The translations under genes were made by a program, and so were the position numbers. Source: Thysanoteuthis rhombus (taxonomy: Eukaryota > Mollusca > Cephalopoda > Oegopsida > Thysanoteuthidae). Taken from it: 64,000 nucleotides of DNA. Under the pieces are notes generated by a model. It did not search any database, was not told the origin of the DNA, and saw only the letters and a list, made by a program, of their open reading frames with translations. Below are positions 30,181-64,000 of this stretch, one piece after another (position 1 is the first letter of the stretch; every line of letters begins with the position of its first letter). Where the stretch lies: positions 44,656,158 through 44,720,157 of the forward strand of contig OY735218.1 of the NCBI GenBank assembly GCA_963457665.1. The letters run 5' to 3'.

Positions 30181-31460
30181 AAAAAAAGCACTCCCAACTA
30201 TATTTTCTAGCCAAGATGTTAACTGCTGCAAAAATTTCCACAAAGTTTGCTTTTTCATTATCCAAACATTGACAGTGCTATTTTCCCTAAAGTAAGTCTG
30301 GCAAGCTACAAGATAAGTGTTTATGTAACTTAGTAAATTTATCTTGCCAAAAGTTACATAGCCTAAAACCAAGCCTAGCAAAAAAATTCAACATTTGCTC
30401 TTCTAAATTGAAATTAAATTAAAGTAAAATTCTTTTGTATAAAATGAATATAGATAATCATAATGCATTCACAAATTGCAGTGAAAATGATTTGTAGATA
30501 GATCACTAGAAATAATGCACAGAGGATCATAGGAAATTCAAGTCGGAGATTCCTCAAAGAATAGCACTTTTTGATGGACCAATGGATTTGGTTGTTTACC
30601 ATTAAATGAAGAAAAAAAAACTAATATTAAGGGAACATAATCAAAATATACAAATAGTACAATATGCTAGATTGCTGCAATGTTACCATATTTTCCAATA
30701 ATTTAACCCACTAGAATATTGTGTCACCTTAATCTTGTCACAGATAATACACAGGATCCTGATAAAATAGTCATATAGGTGGGAATAGTAACTATCTATC
30801 AATTCTCTGAAGATTCTTTAAGAAATCTCTGACTTGAATTTTCTCTGTGATGTTATTATTATTTCTACTCTAATCTAGTGATTTATTTGTAAATCATTTT
30901 AATTCCTTATGCTGGATTTGAAAAAATATTTTCCTTTATACTGATTTTAGGCTGGTAAGAAAGATTAGCAACACTGAATATTTGATATGGATCAAACAGT
31001 TGGGCCAGAGATTTAGAAACATACCTTTTATACCACTTAAATATCATGGATTTTATGAAAAGAACATAGTGATTATGCTCAAATTTTTGACAATCAGTAT
31101 TGAATTCAAAGGTAATGAATAGTAGTTACCATCATCGTTTTTGGATTGCCAGTTTTGTAAGTACATAAATATACTAATTGTGCTGGAAAAAAAACCTTGA
31201 TAGACTTATGTTGTCTACTTTGCTTGATCATTGTCAATGTTAGTTCTTCAATGAAAATGATTTCAGATAATATAAATCAAAAGTTTGTTTATATTCCCTA
31301 TTTATTCTATTAGATGTATTGTCAATGTTAATTTACTTGGTGCTGAAGGGTACCCAGCCTGTTGTTTAGTAGTGTTAAAGAAAACAAACAATAAGAATTG
31401 AGATGATGGTAAAATATAAATTGTCCTCTTAACCAAATCTAATTACGATTTGACTACCTA

Positions 31461-31648
31461 ATATGCTGGCATATAAGTCAACCCTAAAACTTGAGTCTTA
31501 ATCCAAGTTTATACCAATATTCACTGGATAAGTTGATTCTACAATATAAGGCAGCATTATGTCCATAAGAATCAGGTCTAAACAGACTAATATGATCCAT
31601 TAGGGAAAATACCTGGTGCTTAAAAAGTTGACTTATATGCAGTGTATA
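31461..31648. mobile_element. small foldback element (MITE-like)
   Basis: Left end CTGGCATATAAGTCAACCCT and right end, as reverse complement, CACTGCATATAAGTCAACTT, form terminal inverted repeats around a centre of about 140 bp. Its right end overlaps the start of the repeat copy at 31634-31711. Confidence 0.65.
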
Positions 31649-31711
31649 GAAATTAGCATCATGGAAATTTTTGATTTTACCCGCACTAGACTGATCACTG
31701 AAGAAAAAAAC
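31634..31711 (+). repeat. dispersed direct repeat, copy 2
   Basis: Near copy of 30104-30180: TATGCAGTGTATAGAAATTA through CACTAGACTGATCACTGAAG. Confidence 0.8.
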
Positions 31712-34700
31712 ACTTTGTCCTAGATGGGAATCAATTTTTATTTCTATTCTGAAAAATACTAAGATTTGTGTAAATTCATAAATACATATATAAATATATT
31801 TAACATTTTTTTCATTTTCAAAACGATTGCCAAGTATGGCTGATATCCTTTATTTAAAAAAAAACATGCTAAGGTTTCAAAGAGAAAGAAATCTGGCAAA
31901 ATATTCTCAATACTTTTGGCATCAGAATGCGGGCAGGGGCATAGTTATTTCTGGATAATTTATTATGGTAATATACTTGAAAAATTAATGGTTGCATCTC
32001 CAATGTGATAAGAACTAGGAGCCTAAGATTCATCAGACATTGCTGGAGAGGAGAAAACCAAACATAGCACAAACTGTTCCTATGGGAACCCACCCAGGGG
32101 AGAAAGATCAAGCAACCACCCATGTACAAAATATCTGAACCAAGTCTGTGGGAATAGTAACCTGCAAAGGGAAGAGCCAGGTGGAGTGACAGAATTATCA
32201 TCTGGGAATTCAGAGTCCATTTGATATGGTGAATGTACTTAAGCTTATCTATCTATATAATGGAGTGTTTTTTGTTTTTTTTGTTCACCTGTTTCTCTAT
32301 GTAATGGACTCTTCCACGGAAAAGTAGCGATTTTGCTGATAAAAATTTCTCTTACCAACTATTTGAAACAATGGATTCTTCCACTTAACCAAGTTCAGTT
32401 TCTTTTCTAAAAAAAAAAATCATCTGATAGAAATTCAAATGTATCGGTATTTTTTTTCAGGTGGATTCACTATTTTATTTTTATTATAAAACTTGAATCT
32501 GCAAATGGGCAAACAATAAGACTAATAAGACTGGAATCACTAAAGAACAGAACAAGTTACCAGACTACTTAATACTCCTGTGAGTATACTTGTCTCAAGA
32601 TGTTAACTTCCAGAAGATGAAGTTTACAAGTCACTTTTTTCTTTTTAAATTGGCAGAAGACACTTGTTTGGTTGTCTGGAACCTCACACAAGACGTAAAG
32701 AAGACCTTGGTTGGGTCTGGTCACATCTGTTGCTACACTTCCATTCCTAGAGATAAAACAAAACATGATATATAAATCACCAGAAACCGGTTTTTGTGTG
32801 AGAAAATAGTTTCCACTCAACTTGAAAGAAATTGTGAAAATAAAACTTATGACATGATTTTTGACAAGATAAAATGAAAAGGAAGAAATTTGCAGACACC
32901 AAATGCTGGCACCAGCTACTCATTTGTATTCCTGAAATTTAATTGTAATCACAGCAGATGCATTTCAAACTATCCAAAGTATTAGTCATTTTTTTAGTAA
33001 GACTTATGCATATTTTTCTAGTGATAATTTGGCAAGGAATTATGAGAGAGAGAAAAAAAAACAGTTGCTTAAATTGTGAATGCATCCTAAAGTGAGTTCA
33101 TGAAGACTACATTTTAATCATGTACTTGGCCTGAACAATCATCACATCCTGCAGGGATAAGTTTACAACCTCCCTTCCAAATAAAAACCTATGGGATATA
33201 AATCACAACACATCAAGAAATTAGTTGAAATATTTTGATTTTCAATGACGGTTTAAAGTTACAATATATTTTGAATAATCATATCATCTAAATAACAATT
33301 CAAAACAATCTTCATTCAAGAAATAGTTTGAGTAAAATGGAAAGTTTTTTCAATAATTATACATATACATATATAATGAATTCTAACACCATTTCATGAA
33401 TTCACTAACAGCTGTGAATTGTATGAGCAAAATATAATTCCATCTCAAACACTTGAGCTTTGTAAACCATAACCAACAAAAGAATAACCTGGAAAATGTA
33501 GTTTCCTTTTTAAAAAAACTGAATCTCTTATGTGATATTGAAATCAAACTGAAATGTCCAATTCTTGAATTTTAGTGCTTTTCTCACATTGACAGTAATA
33601 ATCCTTTGATAGTTATAATCCTTCCTGCATAAAACTGCATAAACTGGTTTGTAGATAATGGTGTCATCCTGACATCAAAGAGAAGCTATTCTTTTGCATT
33701 TAATGCAAAATACTTCAGAGACACATTTGGTCATTAACTGTGATTGAGATTTTGCATCTGAATTTTTTCATTGAGATTTTCAACAGGATTAGACAATAAC
33801 AAAATTAGTTTTACTTTTTAAACAAACCTTCAAACATGCCCACTCTCCAGCCTACTTCTCTCTAGTACAGTCACACATAACCCACCCAATGTATGCAAGC
33901 TTATATATTATATAGAGTTGGTGGCGACTTGCACCAATGGAAAAAAGACAACACAGCAGCAGTAGCCAACTGAAGAGTGGCAGAACCGAACCCACAAAAA
34001 GGTGGAGAGACTTAAAAGATGGTGTGATAGTCATTCTCCCATTTCTCCTGTAACTGAATAGACAAATAAATCAAATTTGAATACAATGGTCTTCATGAAA
34101 GTATACTAGCTGAAATATGCCTAAATGCTACTTTTGACCAAAACTAGTATTACATTCTACTCCTCAGGCTACAATGCATCAATTTGACTTCTAACAGGTC
34201 ACATACAGATAGTTGTACTGATTAAACCGAATCAGAGTTTTGATATAATATAGCTGGATATATATATATGGAAATAAGATCATTATTTTTGAGAAGAGCA
34301 AGGATACAGGTCCACATTATTATTTTTATGAATGATGAAAAAGTAATAGTCAAAAAATTATGCTCTGATATTCTATCAGTTACCAAAAAACATTTGTTAC
34401 TAAAGCTATAGCTGTCCTTGAGTTATGCTGATGGACAAATGAGAAACATTTGGTGAATTAAGTGTACCACTAAAAAAGTGTTCGGATCTTCAAAAACTAA
34501 ATTGCTACGTAAGTAACAACAGAAAATTCGGTGGCAATACCATAGGCTGTTCTTGAGTTTTGCTAACATGGATGGACAGACTTATAGAAAGATTCCAGTG
34601 TTGAAAAAATTCTGCTTTATTCCTTATAGAAACACACACTGATGTAATGCATGAGCACAAATAATGCAGGTAATAAAAAACCTTCTGAGATGCAAGTGAG

Positions 34701-37109
34701 GCAGTTATTAATTCCCAAATTTAATACCTTTCTTTTTTTAGGGGAGTCGAGGGGAGAGTCTTTCAGATTTTAATTAGAGATTAAACAGGATTATCATCTC
34801 ATTTTTTTTTTAAAACATCTCAGTGAACAAAACCACAGGTAAGATCATAAGTGCTCTACTATTGTGGCTTAGAGTCAGATTAAACTAAGCTTTGTGAATA
34901 TCCACAGTGAAGACAGTGGTAGATTAATCAGTAAGTTAAGTAGATTTAAGCTAAGCTTGGAAAGAGGCGTGGGGGTGGGAGCAAATATCTGGTATATTAC
35001 AAATTCTACTTTCTAATATGAAAAAATGCAGTGCATCCACTGAACTGGCGTAGAATCATACAGGTGCCATAAGTGAATATCACATAGTTGGATGAATAAA
35101 AGCAAGTCAAGACACATAACAGATCACATAACAAATACTTGGAAGATTAGAAAGAACTGGCTAGACTCTATATTCTGTTTAAATAAACATTTGCATCAAA
35201 ATCTTTTTGTTTGAATAGACACTTTCTTGTGTAAGTAAACATTCTTGCTAAAATCTCTGCTGGCTTCAAAGTCATTTTTTATCAACAAGTTTCAAAGTTA
35301 TTCATCATTTCAAGTCATTGTTTCTATGGCAATTAATAATAGCACTATTGGAAATGATAATTAAGTTTTCAAGTTGAAGTTCTTCACCTTATTTCAGTTC
35401 ATCTGTGAAACAGTACAAACATGTATTGTTTTTTTAAAAAAAATACATAAAACAATAAAATGTAATGAACAGATCAGAGGAAAAAAATTTGATTATTTAT
35501 TTTAAAATGTAACAAAAGATAATATTTTTTATTTGTTTTTAAAATTTTAATTCAACTAATTTTTTTGTTGAGTTTTTATTAGATATCGATGAAAATTTGG
35601 TATATATGAATTAACCTCCAACAAGAGAGGTAATAAAAATCATAAGAAACTCAAAGATTACCTACTAGGAAGGATCACTAAAAACAGGCAGGCACTCTGA
35701 AGAGGTCACTGATTCTATTATTTGTTTTTTTTAATATGGAAAATGGTTGCTCCAACCACATTGATAAAAAATTTCTTCTGCCATTGGACATATTCATGTA
35801 TTATAATTTACATTAATTCTTTTCATTCCAGTATTTAAAATTCATTACAATAAATCATTTGCTTAAATTTATTCAAAAAATTATTTCAATTTTGTCAATT
35901 CCAACAACAGTAAAATTTTGTTCATTCCGATAAATTATATTAAATTTTTGTTTAAATTAACACGGAAGATATTCTTCAAGTTTCTTATAATTTTTATCAA
36001 CTCCCTTGACATTGAAAAAATTGTCCTGGATATAAAACATTAAAATTCAATAGCGTTGATCATAAAACTGCCAAAAGAAAGAAAATAAGCTTCTGTTGGT
36101 TAGTGCCTCAAGTTTTTAGTGTAAGTTTTCATTCTACAGAAAACAGAACCATAAACTTGGTGCTTTGCTTTCAACTGCACCATTGAGCCATATTTACTCA
36201 TCAGGAAGATAACAATAAACCAGTGTTATTAAGAAGCCGCTACCAGCTAATCCGCTGTGTCAAGAAATCAGTGTAAAATCAATATCAATAAATTACAATC
36301 CTGAGATTTCCAGAATTACTTTGAACAAACTAATTCATCAACTGATGGGTATCATTGGGGTTGTTATTACTTTGATCACATAAATAAAAATAAACCATTT
36401 GGTTGAATTTATATCTTAATCTGTATTTCTAATTAACTTACACCTGCATGCTGAAATTTTGAAAAATAGGCAAAAACCAAAGAGAGGATATTAAATTAAT
36501 TCTCGCTAATTCAAATTTGATTTATGACTTGAGCCTCAGATGTCTGACCTCATGCAATATTGTCTCTTCAGTGAAATTTAGTTATACTTTATAAGAGAAC
36601 ATTTAAGATTTAACTAAATTTTGATAAAGTAATTTATTTTATTCTTCTTTTAAAATCTTCTATAAAATTACTTTTCAGAGAATGTCCTAATGTCCTAATT
36701 TGTATTTTATAGCAGTGGTAAGTTACCAACATCACGTGCACCACAAGGGATACAATGCTTACTTTTTGTGTTTGAAAGATTTGAGTCCTTTTGATTTAAA
36801 CACAACTCTCTAGAATTTGTTTTTCATTGATTTGAGCCAAAAATAAAACTAGATATATATTTATATGGATAATTCCGATATGTCAAGCTCTTCATGACAT
36901 TTATCTGACCCACTTACCACCCATTAATACAAAAGGTTTCCAACTCCTGTTTCACAGGGTTGATTTAGAATTTCTTTGTTTTAAGAAATAAGAAATTTTT
37001 TTTATTCAGATATAAATATTACAACATTCTCAAGATATTTTCAAAGGCAAATGATATTTATGAATGAAAATATATAAGCAACATCTTTGAACAACAAACA
37101 AATAACTAG

Positions 37110-38510
37110 CATATTTGAAGAAAAAGAAAAAGGAAAAAAGCCTGAACCAGATGACATTACCATCGATCTACTCAAAAAAGCTAGTTAGATCATCACTAAA
37201 AAACTAGCCATTCTATTCAACTTATGTCTAAAAAAGTAAAGTCCCCAAAGACTGGAACACAGTAATCATAATGGTTTTACATAAAAAGCTGAAAGACAAC
37301 TATAGAGCTATAAGCCTACTCAACTGCATCTACAAACATTATATAACAATTATCTGCAACCAGATCGCTAAAACACTAGATAAAAACCAACCATGGGAAC
37401 AGGCTGGCTTTTGAAGAAACTACTCCATCATAGACCATCTCCATTCAATAGATCAACTCAGGGAAAAAGCAGCAGAATACAAAATGCCACTTGCTATAGC
37501 ATTTATAGACTTCAAGAAAGCTGTCGACTCAGTGGAAATACCCATGCTCATGAAGGCCATCACTCTAAAAGATGTAGACCCTGTATATGTCAAAGTAATA
37601 CAACATATATACAATCATAGCAACTCTTTTATCAGGCTACATAGAGACTCTGAACCCTTCCAGCTCCAAAAAGGAGTAAGACAAGGTTATACCAGCTCAT
37701 CCAAACTCTTCATAGCCTGCCTCGAGATGATCCTCAGAAGACTAGACTGGGAGAATAAAGGAATCAAAATAGACGGCAAATATCTAAGCAACCTCAGGTT
37801 TGCAGACAACATTGCCCTTTTCGCAGAGAACCTACAAAAATGAAGAAAGCAAGAAAGTCAGCCTACGCATGAACTTCAGCAAAACCAAGGTCATTTGCAA
37901 TAACCATGTCAGAAATAAGAACACTAAGATCGAAATCAAGGACACAGAACTGGGGAAAGTAGACCACTGCATCTGCGTAGGACAACAAATCTCCATGAGA
38001 CCCACAAAAGAAGAAGAAATCAAGTGAAGAATTACACTAAGATGGCAAGACGATCCTAATAATCCTAAAAAAGAAGAGTGCACAACCAATGCATCCTCCT
38101 GATAGGCACCAATGGAGCTGAAACACGGAACCTAACCAAGAGACAGACCCACAAATTGAGGACCATGCAATGTACACATGAAAGAATCATGCTCAGCCTC
38201 ACATGGAGAGACCACAAAACAGCACAATACATCCAGGAGAAAACAGGAGTCAGAGACATGATAGAATCCATAAAAAAACTCAAATGGCAATGGGCTGGCC
38301 ATGTCGTAATAATGGCAGACAACCAATGGACATTGCGACTTACAACATGGATCCCAAGAAATCACATGTGCAACTGAAGCCGGCAGAGTATTAGATAGAG
38401 AACTAGACAAATTCAGAAAGTATTGGCTCTGCGATGCCCATGATAGAGAAGTGTGGTGAATCCTGAGGAAGGTCTATATCCAACGACGGATGTTAAGAAA
38501 CTGATGTCTG
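37110..38510 (+). mobile_element. RTE-like LINE, 5'-truncated and inactivated
   Basis: About 1.4 kb of a non-LTR retrotransposon polyprotein in several frames. Blocks in order: KKPEPDDITIDLLKKAS (the P.PDDI motif before the RT fingers), MPLAIAFIDFKKAVDSVE (RT motif A region, DFKKA.D), QLQKGVRQGYTSSSKLF (motif B region, GVRQG), RFADNIALFA (motif C) and WAGHV. Motif C, normally FADD, reads FADN, so a catalytic aspartate is lost; frameshifts and stops are frequent too. It is a longer sister of the fragment at 4100-4876, with which it shares the C-terminal blocks. Confidence 0.88.
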
Positions 38511-38534
38511 AATTTTCAAAAAACAAAAAAATGT

Positions 38535-38680
38535 TTTTCTAGAGTAAGGAGCAAATGTTTAAATGTTCAACCCTCTAGCTTCATTAGTATGGCTTTTGTA
38601 CATGAAACATACAAAAATAGCCAGCAAAGCAGAACCGATTGAAAACTGGTGAAACCTGTGTTGATCTATGAACAGTTTTG
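38535..38680 (+). repeat. dispersed repeat family A, copy 3 (partial)
   Basis: Starts at TTTTCTAGAGTAAGGAGCAA, followed by TTCAACCCTCTAGCTTCATT, CATGAAACATACAAAAATAG and GAAAACTGGTGAAACC. This is the 3' half of the family A series, lying directly downstream of the LINE at 37110-38510. Confidence 0.6.
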
Positions 38681-38989
38681 ATAGGAAGTTGGAAATTTCC
38701 AACATTGTAATCAAGATTACAACTAAAAATGATATTTTTGATTATACTCCTAAAGGAGAATTCTGTGTGAAGAAACATTACGCAGGGGAAATAATTCTGA
38801 TATTTTCATAAGAGTTACTTTCTTGGACTTTCATTGTTCTATTAAAATTCTGTGACAATTGCCCAACTGAATCAGCTTAACACATTCTCTTTATCTTCTG
38901 AATTTTAATATAATTGCGATTGCAAAATTATTTAAATACAGCCATCATTTTTTGACAGCAAGAGTAAACAGGAGTCAATAATATGGGAC

Positions 38990-39300
38990 AGTTATAACAT
39001 CATCAAACATTACCCTGCCTGGCCTTTCCTCTCCCGTGTCCCTAATGGGAGGGGCCCCAGGGGAACCGTCTTCTCAACAAAGAAGAGTCTGAAGAGAAAC
39101 AAAAACAATAAAAAGCATTGAAACCATCAATCTTGGTGGAAACAATCTTGAAGAACTAAAGAGAATCGTCAGAGTTGGCCCAAGACATAAGCAACCTAAA
39201 TGGCTGCTTAATACCCAGTGACCACCAGACGGTCCCTAAGAGCATTTGAAATGTCCCACAAGAGAGCATGAATACTTTTTTTCCAAGGCAGTGGGTAGTC
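38990..39300. repeat. unclassified repeat-like patch
   Basis: GC-richer block with CCTGGCCTTTCCTCTCCCGT and GGGAGGGGCCCCAGGGGAAC. The sequence has the texture of interspersed-repeat debris. I could not assign a frame or find a second copy in the window. Confidence 0.3.
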
Positions 39301-39494
39301 CCAAAATCAAATTCTTTTAAAGGTTTTGAGATTCATGATATACTTGCCAGAGATTTATCGGGTAAAATAATGTAATCCTAATATTATGCAATTGAAGAAA
39401 CAAGAGAGTCATAGTGATTATAGACATTGAATCCAGTATGTGATAAGTACATTTTTGGCTACCTACATCTGATATATGTGAAAACATTCCATTT

Positions 39495-40030
39495 TTTAAC
39501 CTGCATTAAAGATGACAGCATATATGAAATATGTTTGATACAGATTGTATTCTACACACGTGGATAATAGAGATTTGTATTGCATGAGCATAGAGAATAG
39601 CCTTCTTTTCTCATCAAATTTATAGATGTGGGTAATGAAGATTTGTATAGCAGTGAGCTTGAAGGATAAAATACTATACGCATCACATTTTATAGACATG
39701 GGTAATTGAGACTTGCATTGCAGTGGGCTTGAAGTATAGCCTCCTATTCTCTTTGCATTTTGCAGTGAGCTTTCTTTATTCACATAGCATTTTAGAGACG
39801 TGGGTACCAGAGATTAATAGCTTTCTATTCTCATTCCATTTTATAGATGTACATATTAGAGATTTACATTGCAGTGAAGAATAGCCTTCTATTCACATAG
39901 CATTTAATAGATGTGGGTAATAACGATTTCCATTGCAGAATAGCTTTTTATTCACATTACATTTTATAGACGTTGGTAATAGAGATTTTCTTTGCAGTGA
40001 GCTTGAAGAATAGCTTTCTTTTCCCATTGC
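39495..40030 (+). repeat. minisatellite, unit about 60-70 bp
   Basis: Around eight diverged units in tandem, each running CATTTTATAGA(C/T)GTGGGTAA, then AGAGATTTGTATTGCAGTGA and GCTTGAAGAATAGCCTTCTA, TTCTCAT. Some units have internal deletions. Open frames here on both strands only reflect the repeat. Confidence 0.88.
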
Positions 40031-40399
40031 TGACTGCAAACGGATTTTATTGTCTTTTGTTTTTAATATTATATATATATGCATTATTTTTATATACATT
40101 CAGCATTCTCAGTACAATCTTTGAATATAAAATTTTATTTTTACTCGGTCATCATTTGGTAACTTAATGATAATATAGATAACAAATGAATAATTACTTA
40201 CAGCATATTATTATATCAAAACATAGCAAAGAATTTTCAGTGATCAAATGAGTAATACTAAATGGAAAGAAAACTAACATTCCAAGGGAAATCATGAATC
40301 ACCACCATGTGAATTGAGCAGCGGTGGGACTAAAATCATATCATCTTAATGAATATTCTACCAGTAAGGTTTCAATCATAAATTCATGTTTAAAAAAAA

Positions 40400-40525
40400 A
40401 AGAAGTGTGAATGCTAAGAAACACAGACTAAAGGACCAATTTAGCATAAATTTATAAGATAGATTGATGCCCCCTACATGAAAATTTAATTTGGAAGGGA
40501 ACTCCTTCCCCCCTTTTTTCATACT
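40400..40525 (+). repeat. dispersed repeat family A, copy 4 (partial)
   Basis: GTGTGAATGCTAAGAAACAC, then ACTAAAGGACCAATTTAGCA and a GGGAACTCCTTCCCCC block. These match the middle of the copy at 44098-44525 (GTGTGAATGTTGCTGGATAC, ACTAAGGGATCAATTTAG). Confidence 0.5.
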
Positions 40526-40834
40526 CATGCATGGGTGGAAAATTTCAAGTTGCTAATATGAAGCATTAAGGCTGATAGATATAAATGTCAGAACATTTCA
40601 ATAGAGCTAGAGACATTTTCACTCACACAATGATAAAGTCGAAGAAGAAAATGTATGAAATACTGCATTTTTGATTTCAATGAATTAATGAGAAATTGAT
40701 GCCAAATACATTTTTTGCCTTACCTCTTTGTGATTGGTCAAAGTAGCTATAGCCCTCACATGTAAGCAAGAAGTATAGATACACCCCTAAGTATTTGTTT
40801 GTAAAGATTTTTGTTTTTCTTCAGATTGCACTCT

Positions 40835-41800
40835 ACTCTTATTATTGACGCTGCTTTCATTCTTATTGCATTCTCAACATATTAATCAAACTACTTTTCT
40901 TTACATTGCAATGTAGAGTTGTTACTAACAGTGTTTTTGTCTATAATTGCATTCAACACATTACTGATAGTGCATTGGTTTACAGTACATTCTGAACTAA
41001 TTACTGACAGTGCCTTTGTTCATATCGCACTCAAAACTTATTACTGACAGTGATTTTATTTACATTGCATTGTAGACTTATAACTAACAGGGCTTTTGTT
41101 CATATTTGTAAACTTATTACTGACAATACTTTTGTTCACATTGCATTCTTAACTAATTATTGAGAGATCTTCTATACACATTGCATTCTGGACTAATTAC
41201 TGACAGCGCTTTCATTCACATTGTATTACATTGACTTATTACTGGCAATGAGTCTGTTCACATTGCATTCTTAACTTATTACTGACAATGCTTTCGCTAA
41301 TGTTGCATTCTACACTTATGACTGAGAATGCTTTTGTTCAGATTGCATTCTGGACTGACAGTGCTTTTTTTACGTGCATTCTAGACTTACTATTGACAGT
41401 GCTTTTGTTTACACTGTATTTGAATGAATTACTGCTTTTGTTTACATTGCAGTCTAAACTTATACCAGACATTGCACACTAGAGTCATCACTAACAGTTC
41501 TTTTATTCATGATTGCATGCTACACTTTTTACTGATGGTGCATTAGTTCACATTGCATTATAGACTAAAAACAGACAGTGCTTTTGTTCACATTGCATTC
41601 TAAACTTATTACTGACAACACTTTTGTTTATATGGCATTTTACATTAATTATTGACAGTGCTTTTGTTGACATGACATTTCAAATTTATAATTGACCAAG
41701 CTTTTGTTCTCATTATATTCTTGACTTATCACTGACGGTGAATCCGTTTACATTGCATTCTCAACTTATTACTGACAGTGATTTTGTACACATTAGAATG
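40835..41800 (+). repeat. minisatellite, unit about 40 bp, about 24 units
   Basis: Tandem units with the consensus TTATTACTGACAGTGCTTTT followed by GTTCACATTGCATTCTAAAC. Units differ from each other at several positions and a few are shortened, so the array is old. There is no spacer/repeat alternation, so it is not a CRISPR-like array. It ends about 770 bp beyond the NT5DC stop codon. Confidence 0.93.
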
Positions 41801-42569
41801 ACAATAAGTGTAAATTTTAAAACAGTCAAGTTACACAGCAAGAGAAATCAAAAATTAGTAATTGGTCGAAAAATTATAAGTATCTTCAAATCATAAATAT
41901 AAAACTTTTGAATTGAGGCAAACACCGAAGACTCATGAATGAAGGCAAACACTAACCCAGAACACAGGATTTTTTTGCACTACCCTTGGCTTTAACTCAT
42001 GACAGCCAGGCAGGTTACTAGACATGCTTAACAAACACTCGTCTTGTAGGACAATCTGGTGGATAAGGATTGTTTACTTTGATTATTTCCCCTGATATTC
42101 ATTTGAGAGAGATGAACAATGAATGAATGAACAATAATCAAAATAATGTATAAATGCCTACAAAATCTAAAAAATACAAAATTCTCTTTTCATTTGATCT
42201 TGAATGTAAGAAATTGACTTTTAAAAATATTTTTAAAAAATTAGATGTCATTATCAAGTATGAAAATAAGATTATCTTCCTTCAATCATTTGGTGAATTA
42301 AATTTTTTTCTTTTCATTCTATTCACAGATGAGTTCAATTATTTTCAAATACTATTCATTGAAGAGTTCCACTGTCAATTACAAGAAGTCTATGAATTTA
42401 TAGGCATCGTTAGACTTACATGAACCACAGGCTTATTCATGTTTACACATTTTGTATTAAAAAAAAATTATATATATTTTTTGTTGCCATGCTAACATAT
42501 AACACATTTTTTGTTGCCATGCCAGCACACAAATAATAACAATAACCATGCTATAGTGATGGTTAAAGT

Positions 42570-63759
<21,190 letters not shown>

Positions 63760-64000
63760 CTGCAACAAATTAAAGCAAAAACGATTTTAAAAAAACAAAA
63801 CAAGCTTCCATTGATGTTTACATTTAATGTTTATGAAGTTATTGTTTATGTAACCATTGATATGATAGGTAGTATTTATCAAACAAGGTATCATGACTTT
63901 TTATCAAATGACATCTCATTGAAAGCCATATATGCACACACATACACTTACATACACAGATCCCACACATGTCACATATGGATGCACGTATGTCTGTATC
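63760..64000. other. intron sequence at the right edge
   Basis: No exon is recognisable between the acceptor at 63760 and the end of the window. This is intron of the NT5DC gene. Confidence 0.6.

Larger units (their letters stand above)
23637..42569. other. about 19 kb without recognisable genes
   Basis: From the STK40 stop to the 3' end of the NT5DC gene I see no coding exon with family support. The block starts with the STK40 3' UTR, whose poly(A) site is not assignable. It holds LINE fragments, family A repeats, a MITE-like element and two minisatellites, listed separately. The rest is AT-rich single-copy-looking sequence. The conspicuous minus-strand frame at 31869-32201 shows no recognisable protein. 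Confidence 0.55.

Noticed and set aside
31869-32201. Minus-strand frame of 110 codons
   Set aside because: No recognisable family, no splice or start support, and the surrounding sequence looks like decayed interspersed repeat.
39496-39783. Minus-strand frame of 95 codons
   Set aside because: Falls within the 60-70-bp minisatellite and only reflects its repeated units.
40835-41800. CRISPR-like array
   Set aside because: Units are directly tandem and diverged, without unique spacers, in a eukaryotic intergenic region; this is a minisatellite.

Overview
The window is nuclear DNA of an animal. Genes are split into short exons (54-243 bp) by introns of about 0.2-7 kb with GT..AG borders. The sequence is AT-rich and crowded with LINE, Penelope-like, SINE and foldback debris, microsatellites and minisatellites. 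The gene set, the RTE-like LINEs, Penelope-like elements and tRNA/5S-derived SINEs suggest a marine invertebrate, most likely a lophotrochozoan. A mollusc, perhaps a cephalopod, is my guess. The species is inferred, not proven.

Three protein-coding genes can be reconstructed exon by exon with consistent splice phases. (1) MRPL19, mitochondrial large-subunit ribosomal protein bL19m, minus strand, six coding exons, 11033 down to 1900, 298 aa, complete. (2) STK40, a serine/threonine pseudokinase, plus strand, eight coding exons, 14678 to 23636, 413 aa, complete coding part. (3) A 5'-nucleotidase domain-containing protein of the NT5DC2/NT5DC3 type (HAD superfamily), minus strand, the last thirteen coding exons, 63759 down to 42570, 376 aa. 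Its 5' part lies beyond the right edge. A possible fourth gene is a small single-exon ORF (87-98 aa) inside MRPL19 intron 1, at 9375-9079 on the minus strand, with its own AATAAA signal. I do not recognise its product.

Layout: 1-1899 MRPL19 3' flank; 1900-11033 MRPL19, with an RTE LINE tail, a 5S-rRNA-derived sequence and a tRNA-like SINE in its introns; 11034-14653 the head-to-head interval between MRPL19 and STK40, with a small foldback element; 14654-23636 STK40, with an antisense LINE plus tRNA-headed SINE in its fifth coding intron; 23637-42569 about 19 kb without genes, holding LINE pieces and two large minisatellites; 42570-64000 the NT5DC gene. The introns of that gene carry an inverted minisatellite, two foldback elements, Penelope-like fragments (one with an inverted reverse-transcriptase segment) and long AT microsatellites.

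The genes do not form one pathway: mitochondrial translation, a signalling pseudokinase and a putative HAD hydrolase. They are neighbours only. No CRISPR array, operon or other prokaryotic feature is present. The most notable signals are structural: the in-place inversion inside a Penelope-like copy, the 5S-derived sequence, the mirror-image minisatellite, and a dispersed repeat that abuts two splice acceptors of the same gene.
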